64,000 nucleotides of DNA from Cognatundibacterium oligocarboniphilum (lineage in GTDB: Bacteria; Pseudomonadota; Gammaproteobacteria; Burkholderiales; Burkholderiaceae_D): positions 558,498-622,497 of the forward strand of contig NZ_JABXYJ010000001.1 of the NCBI RefSeq assembly GCF_013377855.1. Reading direction: 5' to 3'. Below the pieces are notes generated by a model, which saw nothing but the letters and a program-made list of their open reading frames with translations, did not search any database and had not been told where the DNA came from. Positions 27,513 to 36,177 of this stretch are shown here, piece by piece. Numbering within the stretch: position 1 is the stretch's first letter; each line of letters starts with the position of its first letter. The translations under genes and the position numbers were made by a program.

Positions 27513-27532
27513 TATGTCTTATATAAGACATA
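27513..27532. promoter_or_regulatory. 20-bp palindromic candidate GntR operator
   Basis: TATGTCTTATATAAGACATA is a perfect 20-bp palindrome in the 323-bp divergent gap between gntR and mdh. It sits 57 bases before the gntR ATG and 9 bases before a predicted mdh -35 box. Size, symmetry and AT-rich centre suit a dimeric GntR-family repressor. The rest of the gap holds the predicted mdh promoter and about 200 bp of leader with no other clear motif. Binding by the adjacent regulator is inferred. Confidence 0.7.
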
Positions 27533-27541
27533 AGATAGTCA

Positions 27542-27570
27542 TTGACACACAGCAGGACAACACCTAAACT
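27542..27570 (+). promoter_or_regulatory. predicted sigma-70 promoter of mdh
   Basis: TTGACA (27542-27547) and TAAACT (27565-27570) are separated by 17 bases. The -35 box is perfect and the -10 is weak. A start near 27577 would give a leader of about 200 bases before mdh. Confidence 0.5.
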
Positions 27571-27779
27571 CCCGTACGAATAAAATCGGTTGTAAAACAA
27601 GACTGAATTTTTACACCCACCGAGCAATATAGTCCGAACCTCTGCAATGTAAAGCCCGAACGCATAGATTCATGCAAATTTGGCTGACTGCATGCACTTT
27701 CGGCAGTATCATAAGCGATTATCCGTTGCCGCCACTCATAGCGACAACACTGTTTTTCATACCACTTCGGAGATGCACC

Positions 27780-28769
27780 ATGGCGAAATCCCCTATGCGC
27801 GTTGCAGTAACTGGCGCTGCCGGCCAAATCGGCTATTCCCTTCTGTTCCGTATCGCTAACGGCGACATGCTTGGCAAAGATCAGCCAGTTATTCTGCAAT
27901 TGCTGGAAATCCCTGACGAAAAAGCACAAAAAGCGCTGAAAGGCGTCATGATGGAAATCGATGATTGCGCATTCCCGCTGCTGGCTGGCATGACTGCACA
28001 CAGCGACCCAATGACAGCATTCAAAGATATCGACGTTGCCCTGCTGGTTGGCGCACGCCCACGCGGCCCGGGCATGGAACGCAAAGACCTGCTGGAAGCG
28101 AATGCGCAAATCTTCACCGTACAAGGCAAAGCATTGGATGCAGTCGCATCGCGTAATGTTAAAGTTCTGGTAGTCGGCAACCCGGCCAATACCAATGCGT
28201 ATATCGCGATGAAATCGGCGCCAAGTCTGCCTGCGAAAAATTTTACTGCCATGCTGCGTCTCGATCACAACCGCGCATTGTCACAGGTTGCAGCCAAGAT
28301 CGGCAAGCCAGTCGCTGCAATCGAAAAATTGTGCGTATGGGGCAATCACTCCCCGACCATGTATGCTGACTATCGCTTTGCCACTGCTGACGGCGCATCC
28401 GTTAAAGATCTGATCAACGATCAGGTCTGGAACAAGGACTTCTTCCTGCCAACAGTGGGCAAGCGCGGTGCAGCAATTATCGAAGCACGCGGCCTGTCAT
28501 CCGCGGCATCTGCAGCGAACGCAGCAATCGACCACGTTCGCGACTGGGTACTCGGCACGAACGGCAAATGGACAACGATGGGCATTCCTTCTGATGGCTC
28601 TTACGGCATCCCTGAAGGTACGATGTTCGGCTTCCCTGTTACTACCGAAAACGGCGAATACAAGATTGTTCAGGGGCTGGAAATCGATGAATTCTCTCGT
28701 GAGCGCATCAATATCACCCTCAAAGAACTGCAAGAAGAGCGTGATGGCGTTAAGCACCTGGTAGGCTAA
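27780..28769 (+). CDS. mdh: malate dehydrogenase (NAD)
   Basis: A 329-residue malate dehydrogenase converting malate to oxaloacetate, of the group-2 type found in Burkholderiales. It has the NAD-binding [21 protein letters not shown], the substrate loop [29 protein letters not shown], the LDHNRA region, and the catalytic histidine in [14 protein letters not shown] chose ATG at 27780 ([10 protein letters not shown]); longer in-frame starts have no family similarity. It is divergent from gntR-sdh and followed by a strong terminator. Confidence 0.98.
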   Translation: MAKSPMRVAVTGAAGQIGYSLLFRIANGDMLGKDQPVILQLLEIPDEKAQKALKGVMMEIDDCAFPLLAGMTAHSDPMTAFKDIDVALLVGARPRGPGMERKDLLEANAQIFTVQGKALDAVASRNVKVLVVGNPANTNAYIAMKSAPSLPAKNFTAMLRLDHNRALSQVAAKIGKPVAAIEKLCVWGNHSPTMYADYRFATADGASVKDLINDQVWNKDFFLPTVGKRGAAIIEARGLSSAASAANAAIDHVRDWVLGTNGKWTTMGIPSDGSYGIPEGTMFGFPVTTENGEYKIVQGLEIDEFSRERINITLKELQEERDGVKHLVG

Positions 28770-28779
28770 TCGGCTACAC

Positions 28780-28820
28780 AGAACAGAGTCCGTCTGTACG
28801 GGTTCTGTTCTTTTTATTTT
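28780..28820 (+). terminator. terminator after mdh
   Basis: AGAACAGAGTCCGT-CTGT-ACGGGTTCTGTTCT is a 14-bp stem with two G-T pairs, followed by TTTTTATTTT. It ends 17 bases before the next start codon, so the CitE-like gene depends on read-through or its own promoter. Confidence 0.85.
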
Positions 28821-28836
28821 CCATCATTCCAGACTG

Positions 28837-29823
28837 ATGCATCCTTCCCAAGCCTTATTTCAGGATCACATTCAACCGATGCTGCTGCCGGTATGCGACC
28901 ATTATGCAGGCTCAGAAAAGTTGATGCGCAAGTCAATGCAGCTGCAGGAGCAGTTAGGCCCACTGTTTGATATCACGTTTGATTGTGAAGACGGTGCAGC
29001 CAGCGGCAATGAGGCACAACATGCCCGTTTAGTGGCAGAACTGATCAACAGCGAACATAATCGCCACCGGCGCATAGGCGTCCGGGTGCACGATCTGCGA
29101 CATTCCGCCTTTGAACAAGACTTATCACTGATACTCCCTGCTGCGGCCAACCGCCTGGCGTATCTTGTGTTACCTAAAATTGACTCGGCAGATCAAATCC
29201 GCAAAGCACTACAACGAATTAATTTTTATGCTGAAATGGGCGGACGGAAAAATCTTCCGGTTCACGTCCTTATAGAGAGCCATGAAGCACTGGCGGAAGT
29301 CATGGCGATCGCAGCTATTCCGCAAGTAGAATGCCTCTCCTTTGGCATCATGGATTTTGTTTCCGCACACTTTGGCGCAATTCCGGCACAAGCCATGCGC
29401 TCACCGGGACAATTTCAACACCCGCTGATCGTACGTGCAAAAGCAGAGATTGCTGCTGCCTGCCATCGCTATGGTAAAGTCCCATCGCACAATGTCACCA
29501 CAGAAATCGCTGATCGCAATGTCGTAAGGCAAGATGCCCAACACGCCAGGGACGATCTGGGTTATACACGCATGTGGAGTATCCACCCCAACCAGATTAC
29601 AGATATCATCGCCGTCATGGCGCCAGGTCAGGATGAGATCATGACCGCAGCCCAGATTCTGAAATCCGCACAGGACAATCAATGGGGTCCCATACAATTT
29701 AATGGCCATTTACATGACCGGGCAAGTTATCGTTATTACTGGACAATTTTAAAACGCGCCAAGATGAGCGCCATCACCTTGCCGCCGCTGGCACAGGAAA
29801 TACTGGAAGGAGACTATACATGA
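28837..29823 (+). CDS. CitE-like CoA-ester lyase (HpcH/HpaI aldolase family)
   Basis: A 328-residue member of the citrate lyase beta / malyl-CoA lyase superfamily. These TIM-barrel enzymes cleave CoA esters such as malyl- or citramalyl-CoA using Mg2+. FDITFDCEDGAASGNEAQHA carries acidic residues for metal and CoA handling. VLIESHEALAEVMAIAAIPQVECLSFGIMDF contains the second glutamate and the barrel-end aspartate. TRMWSIHPNQI is a family block. There are no citC, citD or citF genes nearby, so it is not part of a citrate lyase complex. Its stop codon overlaps the start of the next gene (ATGA). The substrate is undetermined. Confidence 0.87.
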   Translation: MHPSQALFQDHIQPMLLPVCDHYAGSEKLMRKSMQLQEQLGPLFDITFDCEDGAASGNEAQHARLVAELINSEHNRHRRIGVRVHDLRHSAFEQDLSLILPAAANRLAYLVLPKIDSADQIRKALQRINFYAEMGGRKNLPVHVLIESHEALAEVMAIAAIPQVECLSFGIMDFVSAHFGAIPAQAMRSPGQFQHPLIVRAKAEIAAACHRYGKVPSHNVTTEIADRNVVRQDAQHARDDLGYTRMWSIHPNQITDIIAVMAPGQDEIMTAAQILKSAQDNQWGPIQFNGHLHDRASYRYYWTILKRAKMSAITLPPLAQEILEGDYT

Positions 29824-30293
29824 AAACACTCATCATCCGCATTGCCGGGCTATTGGTTGCAGGCACCGCACTCTGCGCCCCCTTTGCGACACAGGCTGAA
29901 GCCCTGCAAGGCAAAGTGAAAGTCAAACAATCACGACATGCCACCAATGTGACCAAAGACGAGGACGAAGCAGAACCAGACATCCATCTCTCCAAAAATT
30001 TCGACTATCAGTGTGAACTTGGAAATTCAATCACCATGTACACCAATCAGGATGACACTCAGCACATGGCTATGCGCTGGAAAAAGCGCCTGTATCGCTT
30101 GACCCGCGTGGAAACCACGACAGGTGCCAGCCGTTTTGAGAATCCCAAAGCAGGGTTTGTGTGGATTGGTATTCCGGCAAAAGGATTATTACTGGATTCC
30201 CATAAAGGCCAGCAACTCGCCAATGAGTGCAAGACGACCGAACCGGTATTGGCGGAAGTTAACGCAGCAGAGGCAGCCACACAAGCCAAATAA
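29820..30293 (+). CDS. MliC-like C-type lysozyme inhibitor domain protein
   Basis: A 157-residue exported protein. Residues 1-27 form a signal peptide (MKTLIIRIAGLLVAGTALCA...ATQAEA). A charged linker follows, and then residues 60-135 resemble the MliC/PliC fold: FDYQCELGNSITMYTNQDD, RWKKRLYRLTRVETTTGASRF and the closing cysteine in ANEC. MliC proteins protect the cell wall from host or predator lysozyme. There is no lipobox cysteine at the cleavage site, so it should be soluble in the periplasm. Its ATG overlaps the stop codon of the lyase gene, so the two are translationally coupled. That is a surprising partnership. The family call is by eye. Confidence 0.65.
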   Translation: MKTLIIRIAGLLVAGTALCAPFATQAEALQGKVKVKQSRHATNVTKDEDEAEPDIHLSKNFDYQCELGNSITMYTNQDDTQHMAMRWKKRLYRLTRVETTTGASRFENPKAGFVWIGIPAKGLLLDSHKGQQLANECKTTEPVLAEVNAAEAATQAK

Positions 30294-30315
30294 CAAGGTG
30301 CGGTGCAGGTAAATG

Positions 30316-30332
30316 ATTGTTCACCGAACAAT
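30316..30332. other. short hairpin between MliC-like gene and acnA
   Basis: ATTGTTC-ACC-GAACAAT is a perfect 7-bp stem with a 3-base loop in the 151-bp gap before acnA. It has no T run of note. It may be a weak terminator or a binding site in the acnA promoter region. Confidence 0.3.
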
Positions 30333-30444
30333 TTCCCAGCATTGTGAAGATTTATTCCCATCATTTCAGCGTGCCGCAAATGTTGGAAAAGGGAAAAGCA
30401 GCAAGCATGTTTTTGATCATTGATTTTGTAAATAAGGAACAGCC

Positions 30445-33180
30445 ATGAGCCAAAATGCGTACCAAGATGCATTCAAAACCCTGAAAGATTTTAAGATTTC
30501 AGACACAAAGAAAGGCAAGTTCTTCTCTTTGCCAGCACTGGAAAAAAATCTGGGCGTAAAAATTTCCCGCTTGCCAGTTTCTATCCGTGTGGTTCTGGAA
30601 TCTGTTCTGCGTAACTGCGACGGTAAAAAAGTTACTGAAGAACACGTTAAGCAATTAGCGAACTGGGGTGCAACTGCTGCCCGCGTTGACGAGATTCCCT
30701 TCGTCGTATCCCGTGTTGTATTGCAGGATTTTACTGGCGTTCCTTTGCTGGCCGACTTGGCAGCGATGCGTAACGTCGCTGCCAAACAGAGGAAAAATCC
30801 GAAAAATATCGAACCACTGGTTCCAGTTGATCTGGTCGTTGACCACTCCGTACAGATTGATCACTTCCGCGAAAAGAAAGCGCTGGATCTGAACATGAAA
30901 CTGGAATTCTCGCGTAACAATGAGCGCTATCAGTTCATGAAATGGGGTATGCAGGCATTCGACACTTTCGGCGTAGTTCCTCCAGGCTTCGGTATCGTTC
31001 ATCAGGTGAATCTGGAATACCTGGCCCGCGGCGTGCACAAAGTCAAAGATGCGAAGAAAAACGAAGTCTACTATCCTGACACACTGGTTGGCACCGACTC
31101 CCACACCACCATGATTAACGGTATCGGCGTAGTCGGCTGGGGTGTTGGCGGTATCGAGGCGGAAGCCGGTATGCTGGGTCAGCCAGTCTACTTCCTGACA
31201 CCTGATGTCGTCGGCGTGAACCTGACTGGCGCATTGCGTGAAGGCGTGACCGCAACCGATCTGGTTCTGACCATCACTGAAATGCTGCGCAAAGCAAAAG
31301 TTGTCGGCAAATTCGTTGAATTCTTCGGCGAGGGCACACGCTCCCTGTCCCTGACAGACCGCGCAACCATCGCCAACATGGCACCGGAATACGGCGCGAC
31401 CATGGGTTTCTTCCCGGTTGACGAAGCAACGATTGATTACTTCAAAGGCACAGGCCGCACCAAGGCAGAAATCGACGCATTCGAAGGCTACTTCAAAGCG
31501 CAAAAAATGTTCGGTATTCCGAAAAAAGGCGATATCGACTACACCACTGAGTTGAGCCTGGATCTATCCACTGTTACCCCATCACTGGCTGGCCCTAAAC
31601 GTCCTCAGGACCGTATCGAAATCGGCAATGTGAAATCTACTTTTGCAGATCTGTTCTCTAAGCCCGTCGCAGAAAATGGCTTCAACAAAAATGCCGATGA
31701 TCTCGGTAAAGAGTACACCAATGCAGACGGCGTCAAAGTAAAGAACGGTGACGTTCTGATCGCTGCGATTACTTCCTGCACCAACACCTCAAATCCTAGC
31801 GTCTTGCTGGCAGCAGGTCTGGTCGCGAAGAAAGCAGTTGAAGCTGGCCTGAAAGTACCTGCCCATATCAAAACATCGCTGGCACCTGGCTCGCGCGTTG
31901 TGACCAAATATCTGGAAGCAGCAGGTCTGTTGCCATACCTGGAAAAACTCGGTTTCGGCGTCACAGCCTACGGCTGCACCACCTGTATCGGTAATGCAGG
32001 TGACCTGACACCGGCAATGAACGAAGCGATCGTTGCTAACGACATCGTGGCCGCTGCAGTCTTGTCCGGCAACCGTAACTTTGAAGCGCGTATCCACCCG
32101 AACATCCGCTCCAATTTCCTGGCCTCCCCACCACTGGTCGTTGCTTACGCAATCGCTGGCAATGTCACCAAGGATCTGATGACTGAACCTGTTGGCACAG
32201 TCAAGGGCAAAGATATCTATCTGGGCGACATCTGGCCATCCAGCGAAGAAATCAACAAGCTGATGAAATTTGCGATGAACTCCAAAACGTTCAAAGAAAA
32301 CTATGCAGACGTCAAAGGCGCACCAGGCAAACTGTGGGAAAACATCAAAGGCGTGGCAGAAGGCGAAGTCTATAACTGGCCAACGTCCACCTATATTGCT
32401 GAACCACCATTCTTTGCTGATTTTGCCATGGAGCCAAAAGCTGCAGCGACCGGCATTACTGGCGCACGTGCGCTCGGCGTATTCGGTGACTCCATCACGA
32501 CAGACCACATCTCTCCAGCTGGTTCGATCAAAGAATCCAGCCCTGCAGGCAAGTGGCTGAAAGAAAACGGTGTGCTGAAGGCAGATTTCAATTCCTACGG
32601 ATCACGCCGCGGTAACCATGAAATCATGATGCGCGGTACATTTGCTAACGTGCGCATCAAAAACCTCATGATCCCTGCACGCGAAGATGGCTCTCGCGTC
32701 GAAGGTGGCGAAACACTGTTCCAGCCAACCGGCGAACAGATGTCCATCTACGATGCGGCAATGAAATACGTCGCCGACGGTACACCGACCATGATTTTTG
32801 GCGGTGAAGAGTACGGCACTGGATCATCCCGTGACTGGGCAGCAAAAGGCACGCAATTGCTGGGCGTCAAAGCAGTGATCGCACGTTCTTTTGAACGTAT
32901 CCACCGCTCCAACCTGGTAGGTATGGGTGTCTTGCCGCTGCAATTCCTGGCTGGCGACAGTGTTGACTCTCTGGGCATTACAGGCAACGAGTCTTTCGAC
33001 CTGAAAGGTATCGAAAACGATATCAAGCCACAACAGGAAGTGACTCTGGTGATCAACCGTGCCAATGGTGAAACGAAGGAAGTTAAAGTACTGTTGCGCA
33101 TCGATACCCCAATCGAGGTGGATTACTACAAGCACGGCGGCATCCTGCCATTCGTTCTGCGTCAATTGCTGGCTGCCTGA
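30445..33180 (+). CDS. acnA: aconitate hydratase A
   Basis: A 911-residue [4Fe-4S] aconitase of the AcnA/IRP type interconverting citrate and isocitrate. It has [11 protein letters not shown], the [25 protein letters not shown] block, and the cluster ligands in [12 protein letters not shown] and [14 protein letters not shown]. The C-terminal swivelling domain has [37 protein letters not shown] and [14 protein letters not shown]. AcnA enzymes in other bacteria are oxidative-stress-tolerant, and the apoprotein can bind mRNA. It lies at the end of the rightward TCA arm and is followed by a strong terminator. Confidence 0.98.
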   Translation: MSQNAYQDAFKTLKDFKISDTKKGKFFSLPALEKNLGVKISRLPVSIRVVLESVLRNCDGKKVTEEHVKQLANWGATAARVDEIPFVVSRVVLQDFTGVPLLADLAAMRNVAAKQRKNPKNIEPLVPVDLVVDHSVQIDHFREKKALDLNMKLEFSRNNERYQFMKWGMQAFDTFGVVPPGFGIVHQVNLEYLARGVHKVKDAKKNEVYYPDTLVGTDSHTTMINGIGVVGWGVGGIEAEAGMLGQPVYFLTPDVVGVNLTGALREGVTATDLVLTITEMLRKAKVVGKFVEFFGEGTRSLSLTDRATIANMAPEYGATMGFFPVDEATIDYFKGTGRTKAEIDAFEGYFKAQKMFGIPKKGDIDYTTELSLDLSTVTPSLAGPKRPQDRIEIGNVKSTFADLFSKPVAENGFNKNADDLGKEYTNADGVKVKNGDVLIAAITSCTNTSNPSVLLAAGLVAKKAVEAGLKVPAHIKTSLAPGSRVVTKYLEAAGLLPYLEKLGFGVTAYGCTTCIGNAGDLTPAMNEAIVANDIVAAAVLSGNRNFEARIHPNIRSNFLASPPLVVAYAIAGNVTKDLMTEPVGTVKGKDIYLGDIWPSSEEINKLMKFAMNSKTFKENYADVKGAPGKLWENIKGVAEGEVYNWPTSTYIAEPPFFADFAMEPKAAATGITGARALGVFGDSITTDHISPAGSIKESSPAGKWLKENGVLKADFNSYGSRRGNHEIMMRGTFANVRIKNLMIPAREDGSRVEGGETLFQPTGEQMSIYDAAMKYVADGTPTMIFGGEEYGTGSSRDWAAKGTQLLGVKAVIARSFERIHRSNLVGMGVLPLQFLAGDSVDSLGITGNESFDLKGIENDIKPQQEVTLVINRANGETKEVKVLLRIDTPIEVDYYKHGGILPFVLRQLLAA

Positions 33181-33220
33181 TTCAACCTCCATTCCTTGAA
33201 ACGGAAATGGGAAGTCAGTC

Positions 33221-33253
33221 AAAAAACGATCTCTGCGGAGATCGTTTTTTTTT
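33221..33253 (+). terminator. terminator after acnA
   Basis: AAAAAACGATCTC-TGCG-GAGATCGTTTTTTTTT is a GC-rich core stem extended by A-T pairs and followed by a T run, 40 bases past the acnA stop codon. Confidence 0.93.
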
Positions 33254-33409
33254 GCTAATCCGATGTTTTTTGGCAGCACATTTCTTCGTCCTGAAAAAAT
33301 GCAAGGAAGGTGTAAGCGAGGCAGCATAAGCTGAACTCATGACAACAGCGCTATGAGGTGTTTTCTTTCCCGGCTTGTCGTCAATCTTTCATTTATTCAG
33401 GAGACAATG

Positions 33410-33610
33410 ATGTGGAAAATTCTGGTGGGCTTTATCGTATTCGCTGCTGCGGCACTGTTTTTTATTTTCAAGGCAGGCGACAAAGTCGATATGCAAGGTG
33501 AAGCCGGTGGCCACAATCAGTCTGAAGTGCATTCCTCCGCACCTGCGAGCACAACCGCAGACATGGCAGTACCGGCACCGGCCAGTGATGCTGCAGCAGG
33601 CAGCAAGTAA
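33410..33610 (+). CDS. small single-pass membrane protein
   Basis: A 66-residue protein of unknown function. Residues 1-20 (MWKILVGFIVFAAAALFFIF) form one transmembrane helix or uncleaved signal. It is followed by Lys-Ala-Gly-Asp-Lys and a low-complexity Ala/Ser/Pro-rich tail, probably periplasmic. AGGAGA lies six bases before the ATG at 33410, which decides the start over the adjacent ATG at 33407. It has its own terminator, so it is a single-gene unit between acnA and metC. Confidence 0.7.
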   Translation: MWKILVGFIVFAAAALFFIFKAGDKVDMQGEAGGHNQSEVHSSAPASTTADMAVPAPASDAAAGSK

Positions 33611-33641
33611 AAGTTTCCCCCTCGATCACGCAGCAATTCAG

Positions 33642-33675
33642 CCGGCTGGCGCGCTTCCTGTCAGCCGGTTTTTTT
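33642..33675 (+). terminator. terminator after small membrane protein gene
   Basis: CCGGCTG-N13-CAGCCGG is a 7-bp stem followed by seven T. The T run overlaps the last codons of the convergent metC gene. Confidence 0.8.
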
Positions 33676-34851
33676 CATCTTGCCCAGCGCCTGCTCAATG
33701 TCGGCAATCAAATCCTCAGTTTCTTCCAGTCCGATATTGAAACGGACCAGATTACCCTGCTCCTCCCACTGAGAACGCATCTGCCGGATGCGGTAAGGAA
33801 CGCACAGACTATGCGCCCCACCCCAGCTGAATCCAATCTTAAACAAATGCAGACTCTCGACAAAGCAATCCGTCTGCGCTTCGCTGAATGCGGGATTAAA
33901 TAACACCGAGAATAAACCACCTGCGCCTGTGAAGTCACGTTTCCAGATATCATGTCCCGGACAATCAGGTAATGCAGGGTGCAGGACTTTGTGAATTTCC
34001 GGACGCGCACTCAGCCAGCGGGCGATCTCTGTGGCGCTTCTATCATGTGCTTCAAAGCGGAGTTTCAATGTCGGTAAATTACGTAAAATCAGATAGACAT
34101 CATCCATACCGACACCCATCCCCAATCGCATATGCGCCATTTGTAATCGCTGATTCAAATCTTTGTCACGGGTAATCAATGCGCCCATCAACACATCTGA
34201 CCCACCGCTCTGGTACTTGGTCAATGCCTGCATGCTGATATCCACCCCATGCTGAAATGCCTGAAACGCGATCCCGCCTGACCACGTATTATCCAAAGCC
34301 ACCAGCACTCCACGCGCATCCGCGGCAGCACAGATGGCAGGAATATCCGGCACCTCCATCGATACCGAACCCGGCGCCTCTGTCCAGATCAGCTTTGTGT
34401 TTTCCTGAATGAGTCCGGCAATGTCCGCACCGATGAGTGGGGGGTAAAAACGGACGCTGATGCCGAAGCTCTGACTGAGCCAGAGAGCCAGCTCCCGGTT
34501 CGGACCATAGACATTATCGGGAATCAGCACATCGTCACCACTGCTCAGCAGTGCCATGTCTACCAGCATGATTGCCGCCAGGCCGCTCGGTGCCAGCAGA
34601 CAATGCTGCCCCCCCTCAATCGCTGCCAGCCGCGCTTCCAGGGTAAAACTGGTTGGCGTGCCATGCAAACCATAGGTATATGCAGATTTGTCCTGCCAGC
34701 TTCTGGCGCGCATGGCAGCCACACTGTCGAACAAAACCGTAGAAGCATGATGAATTGCCTCAGGAAATGCCGAAAAACCTGCCGGTGCCGTGTATGGATG
34801 ATGCAACAGTCTGCTGGTAAAACCAGATAATTTCTTTGATTCGCCGTTCAT
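33661..34851 (-). CDS. metC: cystathionine beta-lyase
   Basis: A 396-residue PLP enzyme of the Cys/Met metabolism family that cleaves cystathionine to homocysteine, pyruvate and ammonia. Family features are YTYGLHGTPTSFTLEARLAAIEGG, the cofactor-ring-stacking region DNVYGPNRELALWLSQSFGI, ALDNTWSGGIAFQAFQHGVDIS, and the Schiff-base lysine in QALTKYQSGGSDVLMGA. The C-terminus has FSWGGAHSLC and RFNIGLEETEDLIADIEQAL. Gamma-synthase activity cannot be excluded within this family. It is divergent from the rightward genes across a 414-bp gap. The predicted start site lies only about five bases before the ATG. Confidence 0.9.
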   Translation of the reverse strand: MNGESKKLSGFTSRLLHHPYTAPAGFSAFPEAIHHASTVLFDSVAAMRARSWQDKSAYTYGLHGTPTSFTLEARLAAIEGGQHCLLAPSGLAAIMLVDMALLSSGDDVLIPDNVYGPNRELALWLSQSFGISVRFYPPLIGADIAGLIQENTKLIWTEAPGSVSMEVPDIPAICAAADARGVLVALDNTWSGGIAFQAFQHGVDISMQALTKYQSGGSDVLMGALITRDKDLNQRLQMAHMRLGMGVGMDDVYLILRNLPTLKLRFEAHDRSATEIARWLSARPEIHKVLHPALPDCPGHDIWKRDFTGAGGLFSVLFNPAFSEAQTDCFVESLHLFKIGFSWGGAHSLCVPYRIRQMRSQWEEQGNLVRFNIGLEETEDLIADIEQALGKMKKTG

Positions 34852-34862
34852 CCTGAGCCTTC

Positions 34863-34891
34863 ACTATAATAATTTGAAAAATGACTATCAA
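34863..34891 (-). promoter_or_regulatory. predicted sigma-70 promoter of metC
   Basis: On the minus strand TTGATA (34886-34891) and TATAGT (34863-34868) are separated by 17 bases. Predicted initiation near 34856 would leave a leader of about five bases before the metC ATG. Confidence 0.55.
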
Positions 34892-34902
34892 AATAGATTT
34901 CC

Positions 34903-34924
34903 TATATACTCCCCCTAGTATATA
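34903..34924. promoter_or_regulatory. palindrome TATATACT-CCCCCT-AGTATATA, CsoR/RcnR-like operator
   Basis: Two perfect 8-bp half-sites flank a C5T centre. A TACT/AGTA pair around a G/C tract is the pattern recognised by RcnR-type members of the CsoR/RcnR family of metal or formaldehyde sensors. The site lies 12 bases upstream of the metC -35 box and overlaps a possible rightward -10 (TATACT). No CsoR-family gene is in the window. The resemblance is by eye. Confidence 0.4.
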
Positions 34925-34986
34925 TTTTCCACCCTTTGTTCATCTGAACGATGGGTCGTTCTATAAAAAATAACTGGGGAGTATAT
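34904..34986 (+). promoter_or_regulatory. inverted repeat covering the small-ORF ribosome binding site
   Basis: ATATACTCCCC (34904-34914) is complementary over 11 bases to GGGGAGTATAT (34976-34986). The latter spans the Shine-Dalgarno and the first two bases of the ATG at 34985. An inner hairpin GAACGA-TGGG-TCGTTC lies at 34946-34961. A transcript starting upstream of 34904 would have its ribosome binding site closed; one starting after 34914 would not. Confidence 0.45.
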
Positions 34987-35137
34987 GTTTAATTTATGCT
35001 CATCTTCTGCCCCAGCAGACCCGGATGTCATGGACAGGTCAAACATGCAGGCTAACATTCACTGGTATTCGGATGCAGATGCGGGGTCAACACAATATTG
35101 GACAGAAACCAAATACCCCAGACTATCCAAATTTTGA
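34985..35137 (+). CDS. candidate 50-residue small ORF
   Basis: An open frame of 50 codons begins at ATG 34985, three bases after GGGGAG. The peptide starts MFNLCSSSAPADPDVMDRS and ends WTETKYPRLSKF. It is hydrophilic with no membrane segment, and has one cysteine, three tryptophan/tyrosine-containing positions near the middle and a basic C-terminus. I do not recognise it. Support is the plausible ribosome binding site and the elaborate palindromic structure directly in front. Against it are its length, the short spacing and the lack of any known family. The bases from 35138 to 35265 hold nothing else I can identify. Confidence 0.35.
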   Translation: MFNLCSSSAPADPDVMDRSNMQANIHWYSDADAGSTQYWTETKYPRLSKF

Positions 35138-35265
35138 TACCTTATAGAAAGTAATTCTGCTGCTTATGCAAAAATCAGAATGATTACGCACGCGGATAAC
35201 TGAAAAATAAAGTTTGTTCTTCCACATTTCAGACTAATACTCCGGCAACACCACATTATCGACCC

Positions 35266-36150
35266 ATGAGTTTTATCATTCATTACATCTGCGCCGGACT
35301 CCTTGCCATCCTTCTATCCGGCGTAACGACTGCATCGGCTGAAATAACCCGAGTAGTTTATTCACGGGGCGAAGTAGCAAACGATACACGTTACCAAGAC
35401 GTGATCGAAATTCTCCATACTGCACTGGAAAAAACACGCCCTCAATGGGGAGATTATACTTGCACGCCGAGTACGTTGATGATGCCGGGAAAACGGCTGT
35501 TACGCGAACTGGCCCTGCCCGAACATAGCATCAACATCGCCTGGTATCCCACTTCAAAGGAGATGGAGCAACGTTTCAGCGCAATCCGTATCCCGCTGCG
35601 TAAGGGTATTCTTGGCTATAGAGTGGCATTCATTCAGCAGAAGCAGCAAAGCCGGATAAATCAGATCAACAGCGCCGAAGATTTAAAGGAGCTGCGCTTA
35701 GGTCAGGGCTCCGGCTGGAGTGACAATGCCATTTATGCAGCACATGGCATTTCTGTGGTGCAAGCACAGTATACGCAATTGTTTAAAATGCTGGCAGCAG
35801 ACCGTTTTGACCTGTTTCCGCGTGGAGTCGGAGAAATTTTGACCGAATATCAGCAACATCAGGCTGATAACCCGGAACTGGTCATCGAGAAAAACCTGCT
35901 GATTTATTACCCGTTTCCCTACTATTTCTTCTTTAATAAAGAAGACAGGACAATCAAAGACCGAATCGAGGCAGGTTTACGGATAATGAAAAAAGACGGC
36001 AGCTTCGATGTCATTTTCAAAAAATACAACCAGCAAGCGATCGATAAGCTGAATCTGAAATCCCGCCGCATTATCCGCCTGAGCAATCCGAATCTGCCGG
36101 CGGACACGCCATTGAACGATAGCAGCCTCTGGTATGTTCCTGAAAAATAG
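35266..36150 (+). CDS. orphan periplasmic solute-binding-like protein
   Basis: A 294-residue exported protein. Residues 1-25 form a signal peptide ending near TASAE. The mature chain resembles the family 3 extracellular solute-binding fold: LRLGQGSGWSDNAIYAAHGI is followed by a lobe containing MLAADRFDLFPRGVGEILTEY, and near the end come YPFPYYFFFNKEDRTIKDRIEAGLRIMKKDGSFDVIFKKY. No ABC permease or ATPase gene is adjacent, so it may act as a stand-alone sensor-like or transport-orphan protein. It is preceded by the metC intergenic region and followed by a convergent small gene. The ligand is unknown. Confidence 0.78.
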   Translation: MSFIIHYICAGLLAILLSGVTTASAEITRVVYSRGEVANDTRYQDVIEILHTALEKTRPQWGDYTCTPSTLMMPGKRLLRELALPEHSINIAWYPTSKEMEQRFSAIRIPLRKGILGYRVAFIQQKQQSRINQINSAEDLKELRLGQGSGWSDNAIYAAHGISVVQAQYTQLFKMLAADRFDLFPRGVGEILTEYQQHQADNPELVIEKNLLIYYPFPYYFFFNKEDRTIKDRIEAGLRIMKKDGSFDVIFKKYNQQAIDKLNLKSRRIIRLSNPNLPADTPLNDSSLWYVPEK

Positions 36151-36177
36151 CTCGCAGCCTGCAGCAGTAAATTCAGG

